Below, one piece after another: positions 15,754-24,863 of a stretch of DNA of 48,628 bases. Source of the DNA: Paenibacillus cookii (GTDB lineage Bacteria; Bacillota; Bacilli; Paenibacillales; Paenibacillaceae); assembly GCF_018333375.1 (NCBI RefSeq), contig NZ_BORW01000037.1, forward strand, positions 1-48,628. The letters run 5' to 3'. The notes beneath the pieces were generated by a model. The model did not search any database, was not told the DNA's origin, and saw only the letters and a list, made by a program, of their open reading frames with translations. The translations under genes were made by a program, and so were the position numbers. Position 1 is the stretch's first letter. Each line of letters opens with the position of its first letter.

Positions 15754-16653
15754 ATGAAAAAAATAGGCTTTATCGGACTGGGAACCATGGGAGCGCCGAT
15801 GGCTTCCAATCTTCTAAAAAAGGGCTACGAAGTAACCGTATATAACCGCACGCCGTCCAAATGCGAGCCGCTTGTCGCCGAAGGCGCAGCCGCCGCCGCA
15901 ACGCCGCGCGAAGCCGCGGCCGGCCGGGACGTCGTCATCACGATGGTCAGCAACGACGATTCCATCCGCGAGGTGTTTTACGGCGAAGACGGCATTCTGC
16001 GCTCGCTGGAGGCCGGCGTGACCGTCATCGATTCGAGCACCATCTCCCCCGGACTGGTCAAGGAAATCGCGGCTTCCGTCGGGGAGCTTGGAGCTTACTT
16101 CCTGGATGCCCCGGTGACCGGCAGCAAACCGGCGGCGATCGACGGCACGCTCGTGTTTATGGTCGGCGGCGAGGCTTCCGTGCTCCAAAACGTGACCGAC
16201 GTGCTGGATACCCTCGGCAAAAAGATCATCCACATGGGACCGAACGGCAGCGGCTCCGTTGCCAAGCTGGCGCATAACACTATGGTCGGCATCAACAACC
16301 TTGCGCTCGCCGAAGGTTTCGCCATCGCCGCCAAATCCGGCATCCCTGCGGACAGCTTCCTGGAGCTCGTTCAGCTTGGTTCCGCGGGAAGCAAAGCCGC
16401 GGATCTGAAAGGCCGCAAGATCATCGAAGCCGATTTCAGCAACCAGTTTTCGCTGGCCTTAATGCTGAAGGACCTCAAGCTCGCTTCCTCCCTGACCGAC
16501 GTTTCCGGCATTCCCGCGCCGATGCTGAACATGGCCAAAAGCCTGTTCCAGGCCGGAGCGACGCAAGGTTACGGCGACGAGGACCTGTCTGCCGTCGTCA
16601 AATGCTACGAAGCTTGGATCGGCCAAACGATCGGCGGCAAGCCGCTGGAATAA
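15754..16653 (+). CDS. NAD(P)-dependent beta-hydroxyacid dehydrogenase (GarR/MmsB-like)
   Basis: This 299-residue enzyme belongs to the 3-hydroxyisobutyrate / tartronate semialdehyde reductase family. The Rossmann motif is GFIGLGTMGAPMASNLLKKG (residues 4-23). The substrate signature is LDAPVTGSKPAA, and the catalytic lysine lies in GSVAKLAHNTMVGIN. VYNRT after the second strand, with an arginine, favours NADP(H); this is inference. Substrate cannot be fixed without a pathway context, as no valine or glycerate genes are nearby. AAAAGGTGAT precedes the ATG. A bidirectional terminator follows. Confidence 0.88.
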   Translation: MKKIGFIGLGTMGAPMASNLLKKGYEVTVYNRTPSKCEPLVAEGAAAAATPREAAAGRDVVITMVSNDDSIREVFYGEDGILRSLEAGVTVIDSSTISPGLVKEIAASVGELGAYFLDAPVTGSKPAAIDGTLVFMVGGEASVLQNVTDVLDTLGKKIIHMGPNGSGSVAKLAHNTMVGINNLALAEGFAIAAKSGIPADSFLELVQLGSAGSKAADLKGRKIIEADFSNQFSLALMLKDLKLASSLTDVSGIPAPMLNMAKSLFQAGATQGYGDEDLSAVVKCYEAWIGQTIGGKPLE

Positions 16654-16740
16654 GTTTGGCCCGTTCCTCCGCCCGTATGCATCGAAGTTTCGGCAATCCC
16701 GATGTTCGAACCTGCCAAGGGCCCTCTTGAAAAGATGACT

Positions 16741-16779
16741 AAAAGGGTAAGGCTGCGTATGACGCAGTCTTACCCTTTT
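16741..16779. terminator. Bidirectional intrinsic terminator
   Basis: AAAAGGGTAAGGCTGCG (16741-16757) pairs with CGCAGTCTTACCCTTTT (16763-16779) with one mismatch. It serves the plus-strand dehydrogenase and the minus-strand tkt-ppnP unit. Confidence 0.9.
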
Positions 16780-16830
16780 ATAATTATTCGTTTTTCGGAT
16801 TCGGCCGCCCCCATTAGCATGGGGAACGTC

Positions 16831-17151
16831 TTAAGCTTCCTCCGGGTAGGAGCAGCAGTAATCCGTTACGCCAAACACTTCCAGGGCAAACTTCGAGTGG
16901 GCGGGCACATGGAACTTCGCGGAGCCGTCAATGTCCTGCCAAGCTTCTTGGCCCGGCAAAAGCACTTTAAGCTTCCCGGAGAGGATTTCCATGATTTCAG
17001 GACCCTCCGTACCGAATTCATACTTGCCCGGAAGCATGATGCCCAGCGTAACCTTGCTTCCGTCTTCCAGGATGACGGTCCGGCTCGTGACCTGACCGTC
17101 ATAATAAATATTCGCGGCTTTGACAACCGTCGCGTTGTTGAATTCCGACAT
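16831..17151 (-). CDS. ppnP: Pyrimidine/purine nucleoside phosphorylase
   Basis: This 106-residue single-cupin protein matches the PpnP (YaiE, DUF1255) family over its whole length: TVVKAANIYYDGQVTSRTV, then GSKVTLGIMLPGKYEF and TEGPEIMEILSGKL. The family splits nucleosides with phosphate to a base and ribose 1-phosphate. It lies 56 bases downstream of tkt on the same strand, which makes metabolic sense because the pentose phosphate can enter the transketolase reactions. ATG at 17151 has AAGGAG eleven bases upstream; a GTG three codons earlier is too close to that site. Confidence 0.9.
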   Translation of the reverse strand: MSEFNNATVVKAANIYYDGQVTSRTVILEDGSKVTLGIMLPGKYEFGTEGPEIMEILSGKLKVLLPGQEAWQDIDGSAKFHVPAHSKFALEVFGVTDYCCSYPEEA

Positions 17152-17206
17152 GAATACCACTGCTCCTTATCCCATGAAACTTAGATCGATGCCGATAGCG
17201 AACGTA

Positions 17207-19225
17207 TTAAAGCAGCGCTTTGACGCGTTTAACGACGTTTTCTACCGTAAATCCGTATTCTTTCATGACGATGTCCCCAGGAGCGGATGCACCGAAGGTC
17301 GTGATGCCAAGGATATCGCCTTTGTCTCCGACATAACGTTCCCAACCGAAGGTTTGCGCCATTTCCACCGCAAGACGGGCTTTGACGTCAGGCAGGATCA
17401 CGGAATCTTTGTAAGCCTGATCCTGTTTTTCGAACAGATCCCAGCTTGGCATGCTGATGACGCGAACTTCAATGCCTTCTTTGGCGAGTTCTTCCTGGGC
17501 TTTGACAGCCAGTTGAACTTCGGAACCCGTTGCGATGATTTGGGCAACCGGTTTGCCGTTTTTCGCGTCGGATACGACGTAAGCGCCGCGCTTGATGCCT
17601 TCTCTTGCCTTTTCAACTGTTCCTTCAAGGATCGGCAGGTTTTGGCGAGTGAGCACCAGCGCTACCGGATTTTCCTTGTTTTCGACCGCATAAGCCCAAG
17701 CCGCGGACGTTTCGTTGCCGTCAGCCGGACGAATGACCGTCAATCCAGGGATGATGCGCAGGGAAGCCAGTTGTTCGATCGGCTCGTGCGTTGGTCCGTC
17801 TTCGCCGACAGCGATACTGTCATGCGTCAGAACGTAAGTCACAGGCAGTTTCATGATCGAGGACAAACGTACCGCAGGGCGCAGGTAGTCCGTAAATACG
17901 AAGAACGTACCGCCGAACGGCTTCAGACCGCCATGCAGCATCATACCGTTAATGGCTGCAGCCATGCCGAATTCGCGTACCCCGAAGTAAATGTTGCGTC
18001 CGTCGCGGCTTTGCGGCGTATAGTTGCCCACGCCGTTCAAGTGCGTCATCGTGGAGCTTTCAAGGTCGGCGGATCCGCCGAGCAACTGAGGCACGTTGCC
18101 TACCAGCCCGTTCAGCGCATTGCCGGATGCCACGCGAGTGGATACGGCTTTGTCGCCTACGGCGTATTTCGGCAGGTCTTTATCCCAGCCTTCAGGCAAT
18201 TCGCCGGCAACGGCTCTCTCGAATTGGGCAGCGAGTTCCGGATAAGCTTTTTTGTAAGCCGCGAACTGCTCGTCCCAAGCCTTGTTCGTTTGGATGCCGC
18301 GTTCTTTTACTTTCGCAAAATGCTCGCGCACTTCTTCAGGCACGTAGAAGTCTTCTTCGTATACCCATTTGTAGAAATCTTTGGTCAGCTTCGCTTCTTC
18401 GGCGCCAAGCGGGGAACCGTGCGTACCGCCATGGCCGCCTTTGCCCTGCTTGTTCGGGCTTCCGTAACCGATGACCGTTTTCACTTCGATCAGGGTCGGT
18501 TTTTCCGTTTCGGCTTGCGCTTCGGCAATCGCCTTTTCGATCGCGGCCAAATCGTTGCCGTCCTCTACGCGCAGCACTTGCCATCCGTAAGCTTCAAAGC
18601 GTTTTTGCACGCTTTCGGAGAAGGACAGGTTCAGTTCGCCGTCCAGGGAAATGTCGTTGGAATCGTAAAGCGTGATCAATTTGCCAAGCTTCAGGTGACC
18701 GGCAAGGGACGCAGCTTCGGAAGCTACGCCTTCCATCAGGTCGCCGTCGCCGCAAATGGCGTAAGTATAGTGGTCGACCACTTTGTATTGATCTTTGTTG
18801 TACGTTGCAGCCAGCTGCGTTTCGGCAAGCGCCATGCCGACAGCCATCGCAATGCCTTGGCCGAGAGGACCCGTCGTAGCGTCAACGCCGGCGGTATGCC
18901 CGAATTCAGGGTGGCCTGGAGTCAAGCTTCCCCATTGACGGAACTGCTTCAATTCTTCCATAGGAAGATCATAGCCGCTCAGGTGCAGCAAGCTGTACAG
19001 CAGCATGGAGCCGTGTCCGGCGGACAGGACGAACCGGTCGCGGTTGATCCAAGTCGGATTTTCCGGGTTGTGGTTCATCGTTTTGGCAAACAGTTGGTAT
19101 CCCATTGGAGCAGAGCCCATTGGCATGCCGGGATGACCGGATTTCGCCTTTTCGATGGCATCGATGGCCAGCGTACGGATGGTCGTAATCGATAGGTTAT
19201 CGATTGTCTGATTTTTGTCAGTCAT
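17207..19225 (-). CDS. tkt: Transketolase
   Basis: This 672-residue enzyme transfers two-carbon units between sugar phosphates using thiamine diphosphate. The cofactor motif runs from CGDGDLMEGVASEAASLAGH to YDSNDIS. Substrate histidines lie in KSGHPGMPMG and in the GGHGGTHGSPLG stretch. The pyrimidine domain contains THDSIAVGEDGPTHEP. Length and all domains are normal. The ATG (MTDKNQTIDNLS) has AAGGAGG seven bases upstream. A good promoter is visible about 160 bases upstream, and ppnP follows. Confidence 0.96.
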   Translation of the reverse strand: MTDKNQTIDNLSITTIRTLAIDAIEKAKSGHPGMPMGSAPMGYQLFAKTMNHNPENPTWINRDRFVLSAGHGSMLLYSLLHLSGYDLPMEELKQFRQWGSLTPGHPEFGHTAGVDATTGPLGQGIAMAVGMALAETQLAATYNKDQYKVVDHYTYAICGDGDLMEGVASEAASLAGHLKLGKLITLYDSNDISLDGELNLSFSESVQKRFEAYGWQVLRVEDGNDLAAIEKAIAEAQAETEKPTLIEVKTVIGYGSPNKQGKGGHGGTHGSPLGAEEAKLTKDFYKWVYEEDFYVPEEVREHFAKVKERGIQTNKAWDEQFAAYKKAYPELAAQFERAVAGELPEGWDKDLPKYAVGDKAVSTRVASGNALNGLVGNVPQLLGGSADLESSTMTHLNGVGNYTPQSRDGRNIYFGVREFGMAAAINGMMLHGGLKPFGGTFFVFTDYLRPAVRLSSIMKLPVTYVLTHDSIAVGEDGPTHEPIEQLASLRIIPGLTVIRPADGNETSAAWAYAVENKENPVALVLTRQNLPILEGTVEKAREGIKRGAYVVSDAKNGKPVAQIIATGSEVQLAVKAQEELAKEGIEVRVISMPSWDLFEKQDQAYKDSVILPDVKARLAVEMAQTFGWERYVGDKGDILGITTFGASAPGDIVMKEYGFTVENVVKRVKALL

Positions 19226-19384
19226 GTGTATCCTCCTTAAAGGTTTTCGGATGAGGTAAAGCCAGCGGCGCCAAATCGCGTAACCGGGCGAACCAGCTGC
19301 AATAACACGACAAAAGAAAGCGCAAAAGCCTTCTCCCGCTTACGGATTTTTAAGAAGCTCCGCTTGAATGTTTCATTTTGACTT

Positions 19385-19413
19385 ATTGTAACACTTGGCA
19401 GTCTTCTTTTCCA
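19385..19413 (-). promoter_or_regulatory. Candidate tkt promoter
   Basis: Minus-strand TGGAAA (19408-19413) and TACAAT (19385-19390) are 17 bases apart. The leader would be about 155 bases; no known riboswitch was recognised in it. Confidence 0.55.
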
Positions 19414-19692
19414 TATCCTTTATCACCATTCCCTGCAGCGAACGTCATTATGCGGCAACAATTGACAGCGGACGGAAGGTTGCAAAATCGTAATATACCG
19501 CGGATTAAAGCGGTCACATGTTCCGTCGGGATTCCCCTCCTTTTGCACAACATTTGTCACAAAATTTTTTTTGAGCCGGAAGGCGCATGGCCCGAAAAAC
19601 TAAAGACCGCAAGAACGAATCTTAATTCCCGGATCGCCGTCCGGCGCATGATGGCTGTCTTGGAGCGAGCGGCAGAACAAACTTTTTTTGCC
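19414..19692. other. Intergenic region upstream of tkt promoter
   Basis: This stretch between the tkt promoter and the structured RNA has no supported gene. A plus-strand frame (19378-19713) has no ribosome site or family resemblance. Confidence 0.5.
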
Positions 19693-19806
19693 AAAAAAGG
19701 GACTCCCGGATGAGGTCCTTAGGGGCAACGAAAATAACCCACTCTTAGCCGCGGCCAAAGTGGGTTACAGTTATCCGGGTTGCACGCCATCCTGGAGGAA
19801 CATCCC
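19693..19806 (-). ncRNA. Structured RNA element ending in an intrinsic terminator
   Basis: Read on the minus strand, a long, interrupted hairpin is visible. GGGA (19803-19806) pairs with UCCC (19699-19702), CUCC (19794-19797) with GGAG (19703-19706), GGAUG (19788-19792) with CAUCC (19708-19712), and GCAAC (19779-19783) with GUUGC (19725-19729). An apical stem of 9 plus 5 bp (19735-19767) carries a CGCG loop. Six U follow. The internal loop left open near 19713-19724 is asymmetric. A second pairing, CCCGGAT (19773-19779 side) with ATCCGGG (19705-19711), competes with it. This could be a 6S-like RNA, an attenuator, or an elaborate terminator of the eight-gene operon upstream. I do not recognise a named family. 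Confidence 0.5.
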
Positions 19807-19949
19807 GCTCAACAGGTTTGTACCGGGGACGGTCGGAGCAAAATACCTCAAGGCCATTTTGTGCCGATTGAACGTCGCCGGCTTGCTGACGGAGCATAGG
19901 CGACGCCGGCTTTCAGCTGGCCGCGGCTATGCCCCCTGGCGGCGCGCAG

Positions 19950-22871
19950 CTAACGCGAGTTACGCTTGCGCGCGGCCAGCAGGCGGTCCATCGCCGCGGA
20001 CCGCTCGTCCTGCGGCGGCTTCGCTTCGGCCGCCGCCGGTTGGCCCGGCCCCGCCGCAGGCGGCCGGGCCCCTTCCCGCCCGCGCGCGCCGCTCTGGCTC
20101 TGCGCCGCGGGGCGGGCCTCCGAAGCCGGACGCTCCGCTCCGGCTTCCCGCTGCCCGGCGCGTGCCTGCGGCTGCGCCGGTTCGGGCGGCGGCGCCGGGC
20201 GTTCGCCGCCGCCGTAAAAGGCTGCCGCGCGCTGTTTCCGCGCGGCAAGCCTGCCCAGGCCGGCGTCCGGGGCTTCGGCCCCGCCGGCCGGCTGCGGCCG
20301 CCTGCGCAGCGCGGCGGCCAGGCTTGCGCCGATCCGGCCCCACGGGAGGGCCAGGCGGCGCACGGCGACATCCGCGACCCAAAGCATCAGGGCCGCGGCC
20401 AGCAGCGCATAACGGAGATCATGCAACTGCCGGCTCGGGCGCGGAGGCGCCGCAAACAGCTCCTCCGGCCGGTCCCAGGACAACACGCGCCCGCCGGTCA
20501 TGTCGGCGAGACGTTGTAGCTCCCGCTCCGCGTCGCCGGTTTCGATCCGGTATTCGGGAGAATACGGAACGATCAGCCCCGTCGGCATGGCGACGTTTTG
20601 GCCGCTGCCGTCTTCCAGCGACAGCAGGAAAGATCCGGGCTGCTCCACCGTCATCTCCCCGCTGTAAGTGCCCGGCGATTCCTGAACCAACTCCGTTGCC
20701 ACCGGCTCCAGCTCATCGCCGGTCACGACCGCCCGCAGCTGCTCGGGCCCGGTTCCGGAGGCGGAGCTTACTTCGAACCGCACCTTGTTGCCCTCGACCT
20801 GCGTTTTGACATCGTACGGGGAAGCGGCAAATTGCGGGAAGGTCCATTTCACCATTTGCGTCAGCACGTTGGAAAATGCCGGCCAGGATACCCAATCCTT
20901 CGACCATTTCCCCATCATGTCGCTCGTCCAGGCCACCGTCCGGCCCGAGCCGTACTGCCAGCGGGCAAGAAGCGGATCCGGTTCGGGGCTGGTCAGCACC
21001 GTCTGGGCCGCGGGCTTGGCCGTCGTTGCCACGTAACCGTAAATTTGCGGCACGCCGTCCTCAAACAACGTTCTCCAGTCGCCCGGATCCTGCAGCGCGG
21101 GAACAAACGGCTTGTCCACAATATACGATTTCGAGATCATCGCCGCTTCGCGGCTGAAAATCGCCGGAATCGTCGTCTCGTCAAACGCCATGTAAAACCG
21201 TCCTTTGGCTCCATCGGCAAGCGTTTGGAGCAGGTTGACGTCCGCGTCGCTGCCTACGGCTACCGTGGACATCGTAATTTTGGCGTCGTTCATCTGATCC
21301 ATAAGCGGCCCGTATCCGCCGTTGCCCGCGGACTGTCCGTCCGTCATCAGGATGATATGTTTGCGCTGGGCCTGGATCTTCAGCATTTCCTCTACCGCGG
21401 AAGCGGCGGCGGGATAAATGTCCGTTCCCCCGTCGCTTTGGATCGACTGGATTTCGTCGATCACTTCCTGCTTTTTATCGTTCAGTGTCATGGGCGGGAC
21501 GACCCACCAATTGTTGGTATCGAAAGCCAATACGCCGACCGTATCCTTGGACCGGAGCATTTCGACGGTCCGGACCGCCGCTTCTTTGGCCATCTCCATT
21601 TTATAGCCGGACATGCTGCCCGAGCGGTCGATGACGAGGATGAGTCCCAGCGACGGGATTTGCCTTTTGCCTTCGAGCTCCATCGATACCGGCAAAGCCC
21701 GTTCGATCGGCGTTTTGAAATAACCGCCCATGCCGAAGGAATCCTCGCCGCCGACCATCATAAAACCGATGCCATAGCTTTTGACGGCCTGCTCGATCAT
21801 TTCCATCCGCCGTTCGCCGACCTGATCCCCGGATACGTCGTTAAAGATGATCGAATCGTAGGCGGCATATTTCGCAAGCTCCGTCGGCAGCAGCGCGGGG
21901 CTCGGCAAGATATCATACTTCACGAGTCCGGACTGCAGCGCGGCCGCAATGTTCCCGGAGGTCCCCTTTTTGCCTTCCACGATGAGCACCTTCGGCGGAC
22001 CGTCCACGCGGGTGAACGCATAACCGGCATTGTTCGCCGATTGGCCGTCGCCGTCCATGAACATTTCCGCCCGGTAACGGTGGAGTCCGGTCTGTTTCGC
22101 GAACGCTTTGACGGCAAAACGGTTTTCGCCTGCGCGGATATCCACCGTTTCCCTGCCGATTTCCCGGCTGTCCTCGTAGAGCCTCAGTTCGCCGCGGCCT
22201 TTGTAAGTGCTCCTGACGAGCACTTCGATCGAAAAGGATTCGGCTTGGTATAGCTTAGAGGGCACGGTAACTTCCTCCACCGAGACATCTTGGAGCTGCC
22301 GGGAAGGCGACGGCAGCACGTCGACGGGAATTCCCCGGTCCTTCAGCATCCGCCCTGCGGCCAGCATGCTGCCGACGTTTTCCTTGCCGTCGCTGATCAG
22401 CACGATCCTGGAATCTCCGCTGCCGCCCAGCAGGTTCCCTGCCAACATAAGGCCTGACTCCAGGTTGGTGAACTCCGGCTTTCCGGCGGCGTTGAGCCGG
22501 AACGGGTCCGGCAGCAGATTCAGCAGCTTCTGCTCGTAAGAACCTTGGAGCGTCGAAGAGACGACGCCGACGGCGTCGGCTTCCTTTTTCGAAGCCGCCG
22601 ATTTCTGCACCCAATCTTCGGCCGGCCCGGCTTCCGGCATGCTTGCGGACCGGTCCACGACATACACGACCTTTTTTTGCTCGAGGACCGTATACGATTG
22701 CAGACCGGAAATGGCCAGCACCAGCAGCAGGATCACGGCGGAACGAACGGTCGCCGCCCCTATTTTCCGTGCGCCGGACAGCCGGTAATCCGATTTGAAT
22801 GCGTACAGCATCAACGCCGCCAGCGGAAGCAGCAGAAGCAGCAGCCAGGGATGATTAAATTGAACGCCCAC
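19950..22871 (-). CDS. Large double-VWA membrane protein
   Basis: This 973-residue protein starts at the GTG at 22871, preceded by GGGGGG about eight bases away and overlapping the previous gene by 17 bases. Residues 5-25 and 40-58 are hydrophobic, as in aerotolerance-type BatA proteins. A first VWA-like domain has VVYVVDRSASM (D73). A second, complete one has LILVIDRSGSMSGYKM near residue 413, with a later MTDGQSAG strand. A glutamine-amidotransferase-like region lies between them (VLIVEGKKG, then KYAAYDSIIFNDVSG). Near 815-835 another membrane segment is followed by a 135-residue Arg/Ala/Pro/Glu-rich tail. VWA domains bind protein partners through a metal site. It is the last gene of the operon. 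Function unknown. Confidence 0.82.
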   Translation of the reverse strand: MGVQFNHPWLLLLLLPLAALMLYAFKSDYRLSGARKIGAATVRSAVILLLVLAISGLQSYTVLEQKKVVYVVDRSASMPEAGPAEDWVQKSAASKKEADAVGVVSSTLQGSYEQKLLNLLPDPFRLNAAGKPEFTNLESGLMLAGNLLGGSGDSRIVLISDGKENVGSMLAAGRMLKDRGIPVDVLPSPSRQLQDVSVEEVTVPSKLYQAESFSIEVLVRSTYKGRGELRLYEDSREIGRETVDIRAGENRFAVKAFAKQTGLHRYRAEMFMDGDGQSANNAGYAFTRVDGPPKVLIVEGKKGTSGNIAAALQSGLVKYDILPSPALLPTELAKYAAYDSIIFNDVSGDQVGERRMEMIEQAVKSYGIGFMMVGGEDSFGMGGYFKTPIERALPVSMELEGKRQIPSLGLILVIDRSGSMSGYKMEMAKEAAVRTVEMLRSKDTVGVLAFDTNNWWVVPPMTLNDKKQEVIDEIQSIQSDGGTDIYPAAASAVEEMLKIQAQRKHIILMTDGQSAGNGGYGPLMDQMNDAKITMSTVAVGSDADVNLLQTLADGAKGRFYMAFDETTIPAIFSREAAMISKSYIVDKPFVPALQDPGDWRTLFEDGVPQIYGYVATTAKPAAQTVLTSPEPDPLLARWQYGSGRTVAWTSDMMGKWSKDWVSWPAFSNVLTQMVKWTFPQFAASPYDVKTQVEGNKVRFEVSSASGTGPEQLRAVVTGDELEPVATELVQESPGTYSGEMTVEQPGSFLLSLEDGSGQNVAMPTGLIVPYSPEYRIETGDAERELQRLADMTGGRVLSWDRPEELFAAPPRPSRQLHDLRYALLAAALMLWVADVAVRRLALPWGRIGASLAAALRRRPQPAGGAEAPDAGLGRLAARKQRAAAFYGGGERPAPPPEPAQPQARAGQREAGAERPASEARPAAQSQSGARGREGARPPAAGPGQPAAAEAKPPQDERSAAMDRLLAARKRNSR

Positions 22872-24825
22872 GCTGGTACACCCCCCATTCCGCGAGAATA
22901 ACGAGCAAAGCCAGGCAGGCAAGCAGCGTCATCAGCGGTGCTTGGCGCCGCTCCCCGCGGCTGTTGTCCGCGGCTACTTCAGCCGCCTTGCCGGCGGCCG
23001 CATCCTTCCCGTCCGCCGTTTGGCCTATCGCCGCAAGCTTGGCATTCGGCGTTCCCTGCTTCCCCTCGAAAGGATCGGCCGACGCTTCGGCGTAATACTC
23101 CGTCATTTGTCCTTCGCGATTCCGCTGCTCAAAAACGTACAACCCCGGAACCGGAGGCAGCTGCTGCAGCGCGTTGATTCCTTTTTCGTTCGCATCGGCC
23201 TGGATTTCCGGCACCTGGAGCGTTTTGGCCAGTCCGTCTTTGGCCACCCACCGGGCCGAAACGGCATCGGCCGCGACCGGGATTTCGACCCGGGATCCAG
23301 CCGTATGGCGCCCCAGATTTTGGCCTCCGCTTCCCGTCAGCCAGGATACCGCCTCATGAACGACGATCGGGAACTCCGCCGACAGCGGAAAATCCGTATC
23401 CTGCAGGTCGAACAAAAACGACAACCTCGGCTGTCCGTTTTCCGTCCCCGCAATGACCGCGGGGTGGGTGCCGATGCTGACGATCGGGGACGCCCAATCC
23501 GGAAGCTTCCGGTTCAAGAGGCTCCCGATGTAGACGCCGTTATAGCTCGCATATTGGTTCACCGGGTGACTTTCAAGCTTCGGCTGGGCTCCGCCCACGT
23601 CGATCTTGCTTTCGCCCCCTCCCACCGTCCACACCGGCGTACGTTCCATCAGCTTTTTCCAATCGTCCTGAGCCGTAAAAGACGGCGCCGTCCCGTCGAT
23701 GACGACCAGATCCGGCGGGTTTCCGGGAACGGCTGTCCTGCCTGCTCCGCCGGGAGCGGACTCCTCGCCTTCTTTCCCGGGCAGCGTCATTTTGACGACT
23801 TCGGCGCCCGTCAGCTGCAGCGCTTTTTCCAGAAACAGATTGCCCCGGGTCAGCAGCAAAATCCGCGCCGTTTCATTCCGCTCCGAAAACGCGTACGCTT
23901 CGTTGTCGGCGGCGTAATCGTCCGCCTCCTCCACTTCGGCCCGGTACACTTCCGCCTCCGGCACCTCCCGGAACGTAAGCGTGGCCGTTCCTCCCGGCGC
24001 CAGCATTGCGTTTTCCGTTTGCAGCAGCTTGCCGTCGCCATACAGGTTGACGTTCGCTTCTTTTGCCGCCCCGCCGCTTTGGCCGACAACGGCCACCGCC
24101 GTTTTGCCTTCCGCTCCGTTTTTAACGCCAAATTGCCGGAGGGCAAGATTAAAACCGGCTTCCGCCTCTACGTTCATCACCTTCACCGGAACCCCAAACG
24201 GCACCGAGTCCGGCTCCCCTCTCCACTGCCCGTCGGTAAACACGACGACTTCGGCATCCGTTTCATCCCGGGTGAGCGCGGAAGCGAGGGACAGCGTTTC
24301 ATCGTAAGCGGCCCTTCCAAAATAGGGTTCCAGCGAATCGACGGCCTGCAAGGCGCGGCTGCGGTCTTTTTCCCGGGAAATAAGCAGGTTCGGCTCCGCA
24401 TTCATGCCGAGCAGCGTAATCTCGCCGTCTTTGGCTTCGTGTTCGAGATAGTCTTTGATCATCCGCTTCATCATCGCCAGCTTCTCCTCGCCCGGTTGCC
24501 CCTGTGCCGAACCGGAACGTGCGCTCATGCTTCCCGACGTATCGGCCACCAGCACGACATGCGCTTTGCCAATGTCCGCAGCAGACCCATAGGGCTTCAT
24601 TAAGGCGAAAACGAGCAATGCCGCGGCAAGGAGCTGCAGCCAAAGAAGAAGCCTGTTTTGCAGCTTTTGCCAGGGCCGGTTGGCTTCCAGGTTTTTTATC
24701 ACCCGCTGCCACAGCAAATGGCTTGGCACAGTCGTGTCCAAAAATTTGCGCTTCAGCAAATACATCGCCAAAATCGCCGGTATGCTCAGGCCGAACCAGA
24801 GGCCCAGCCATGAACCGATCCCCAC
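22855..24825 (-). CDS. BatA-like VWA domain membrane protein
   Basis: This 656-residue protein begins with a BatA-type N-terminus: a first hydrophobic helix, then a KFLDTTVPSHLLWQRVI stretch and a second helix near residues 60-77. A VWA domain follows with MIDAS motif VADTSGSMSARSG (D95) and FTDGQW. A middle section of beta-rich repeats, and then a C-terminal membrane helix ending AEWGVYQRG, complete it. The start is a GTG at 24825 with AAGGAGG seven bases upstream. It ends inside the start of the larger VWA gene. Such proteins usually work with the adjacent MoxR and DUF58 proteins; the target is unknown. Confidence 0.82.
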   Translation of the reverse strand: MGIGSWLGLWFGLSIPAILAMYLLKRKFLDTTVPSHLLWQRVIKNLEANRPWQKLQNRLLLWLQLLAAALLVFALMKPYGSAADIGKAHVVLVADTSGSMSARSGSAQGQPGEEKLAMMKRMIKDYLEHEAKDGEITLLGMNAEPNLLISREKDRSRALQAVDSLEPYFGRAAYDETLSLASALTRDETDAEVVVFTDGQWRGEPDSVPFGVPVKVMNVEAEAGFNLALRQFGVKNGAEGKTAVAVVGQSGGAAKEANVNLYGDGKLLQTENAMLAPGGTATLTFREVPEAEVYRAEVEEADDYAADNEAYAFSERNETARILLLTRGNLFLEKALQLTGAEVVKMTLPGKEGEESAPGGAGRTAVPGNPPDLVVIDGTAPSFTAQDDWKKLMERTPVWTVGGGESKIDVGGAQPKLESHPVNQYASYNGVYIGSLLNRKLPDWASPIVSIGTHPAVIAGTENGQPRLSFLFDLQDTDFPLSAEFPIVVHEAVSWLTGSGGQNLGRHTAGSRVEIPVAADAVSARWVAKDGLAKTLQVPEIQADANEKGINALQQLPPVPGLYVFEQRNREGQMTEYYAEASADPFEGKQGTPNAKLAAIGQTADGKDAAAGKAAEVAADNSRGERRQAPLMTLLACLALLVILAEWGVYQRGRSI

Positions 24826-24863
24826 TCGGATTCCTCCTTCCCCCATTAGGATTCAAGTCCGGC

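Noticed and set aside
17120..19195. 691-codon open frame opposite tkt
   Set aside because: It is the antisense shadow of a complete transketolase gene; its translation has no recognisable motif and no ribosome site.
19226..19384. Search of the tkt leader for a T-box or known riboswitch
   Set aside because: No T-box core, TPP-type or other recognisable aptamer sequence was found by eye.
19688..20809. 373-codon plus-strand frame across the GC-rich region
   Set aside because: An open frame caused by extreme GC content; Arg/Pro/Ala-rich, opposite the VWA gene tail and crossing the structured RNA.
20598..22253. 551-codon open frame opposite the large VWA gene
   Set aside because: It mirrors a VWA coding sequence with clear MIDAS motifs; the product is an Arg/His/Phe-rich composition typical of antisense frames in GC-rich DNA.
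22942..24603. 553-codon open frame opposite the BatA-like gene
   Set aside because: Antisense frame of a supported gene with no motif or ribosome site.
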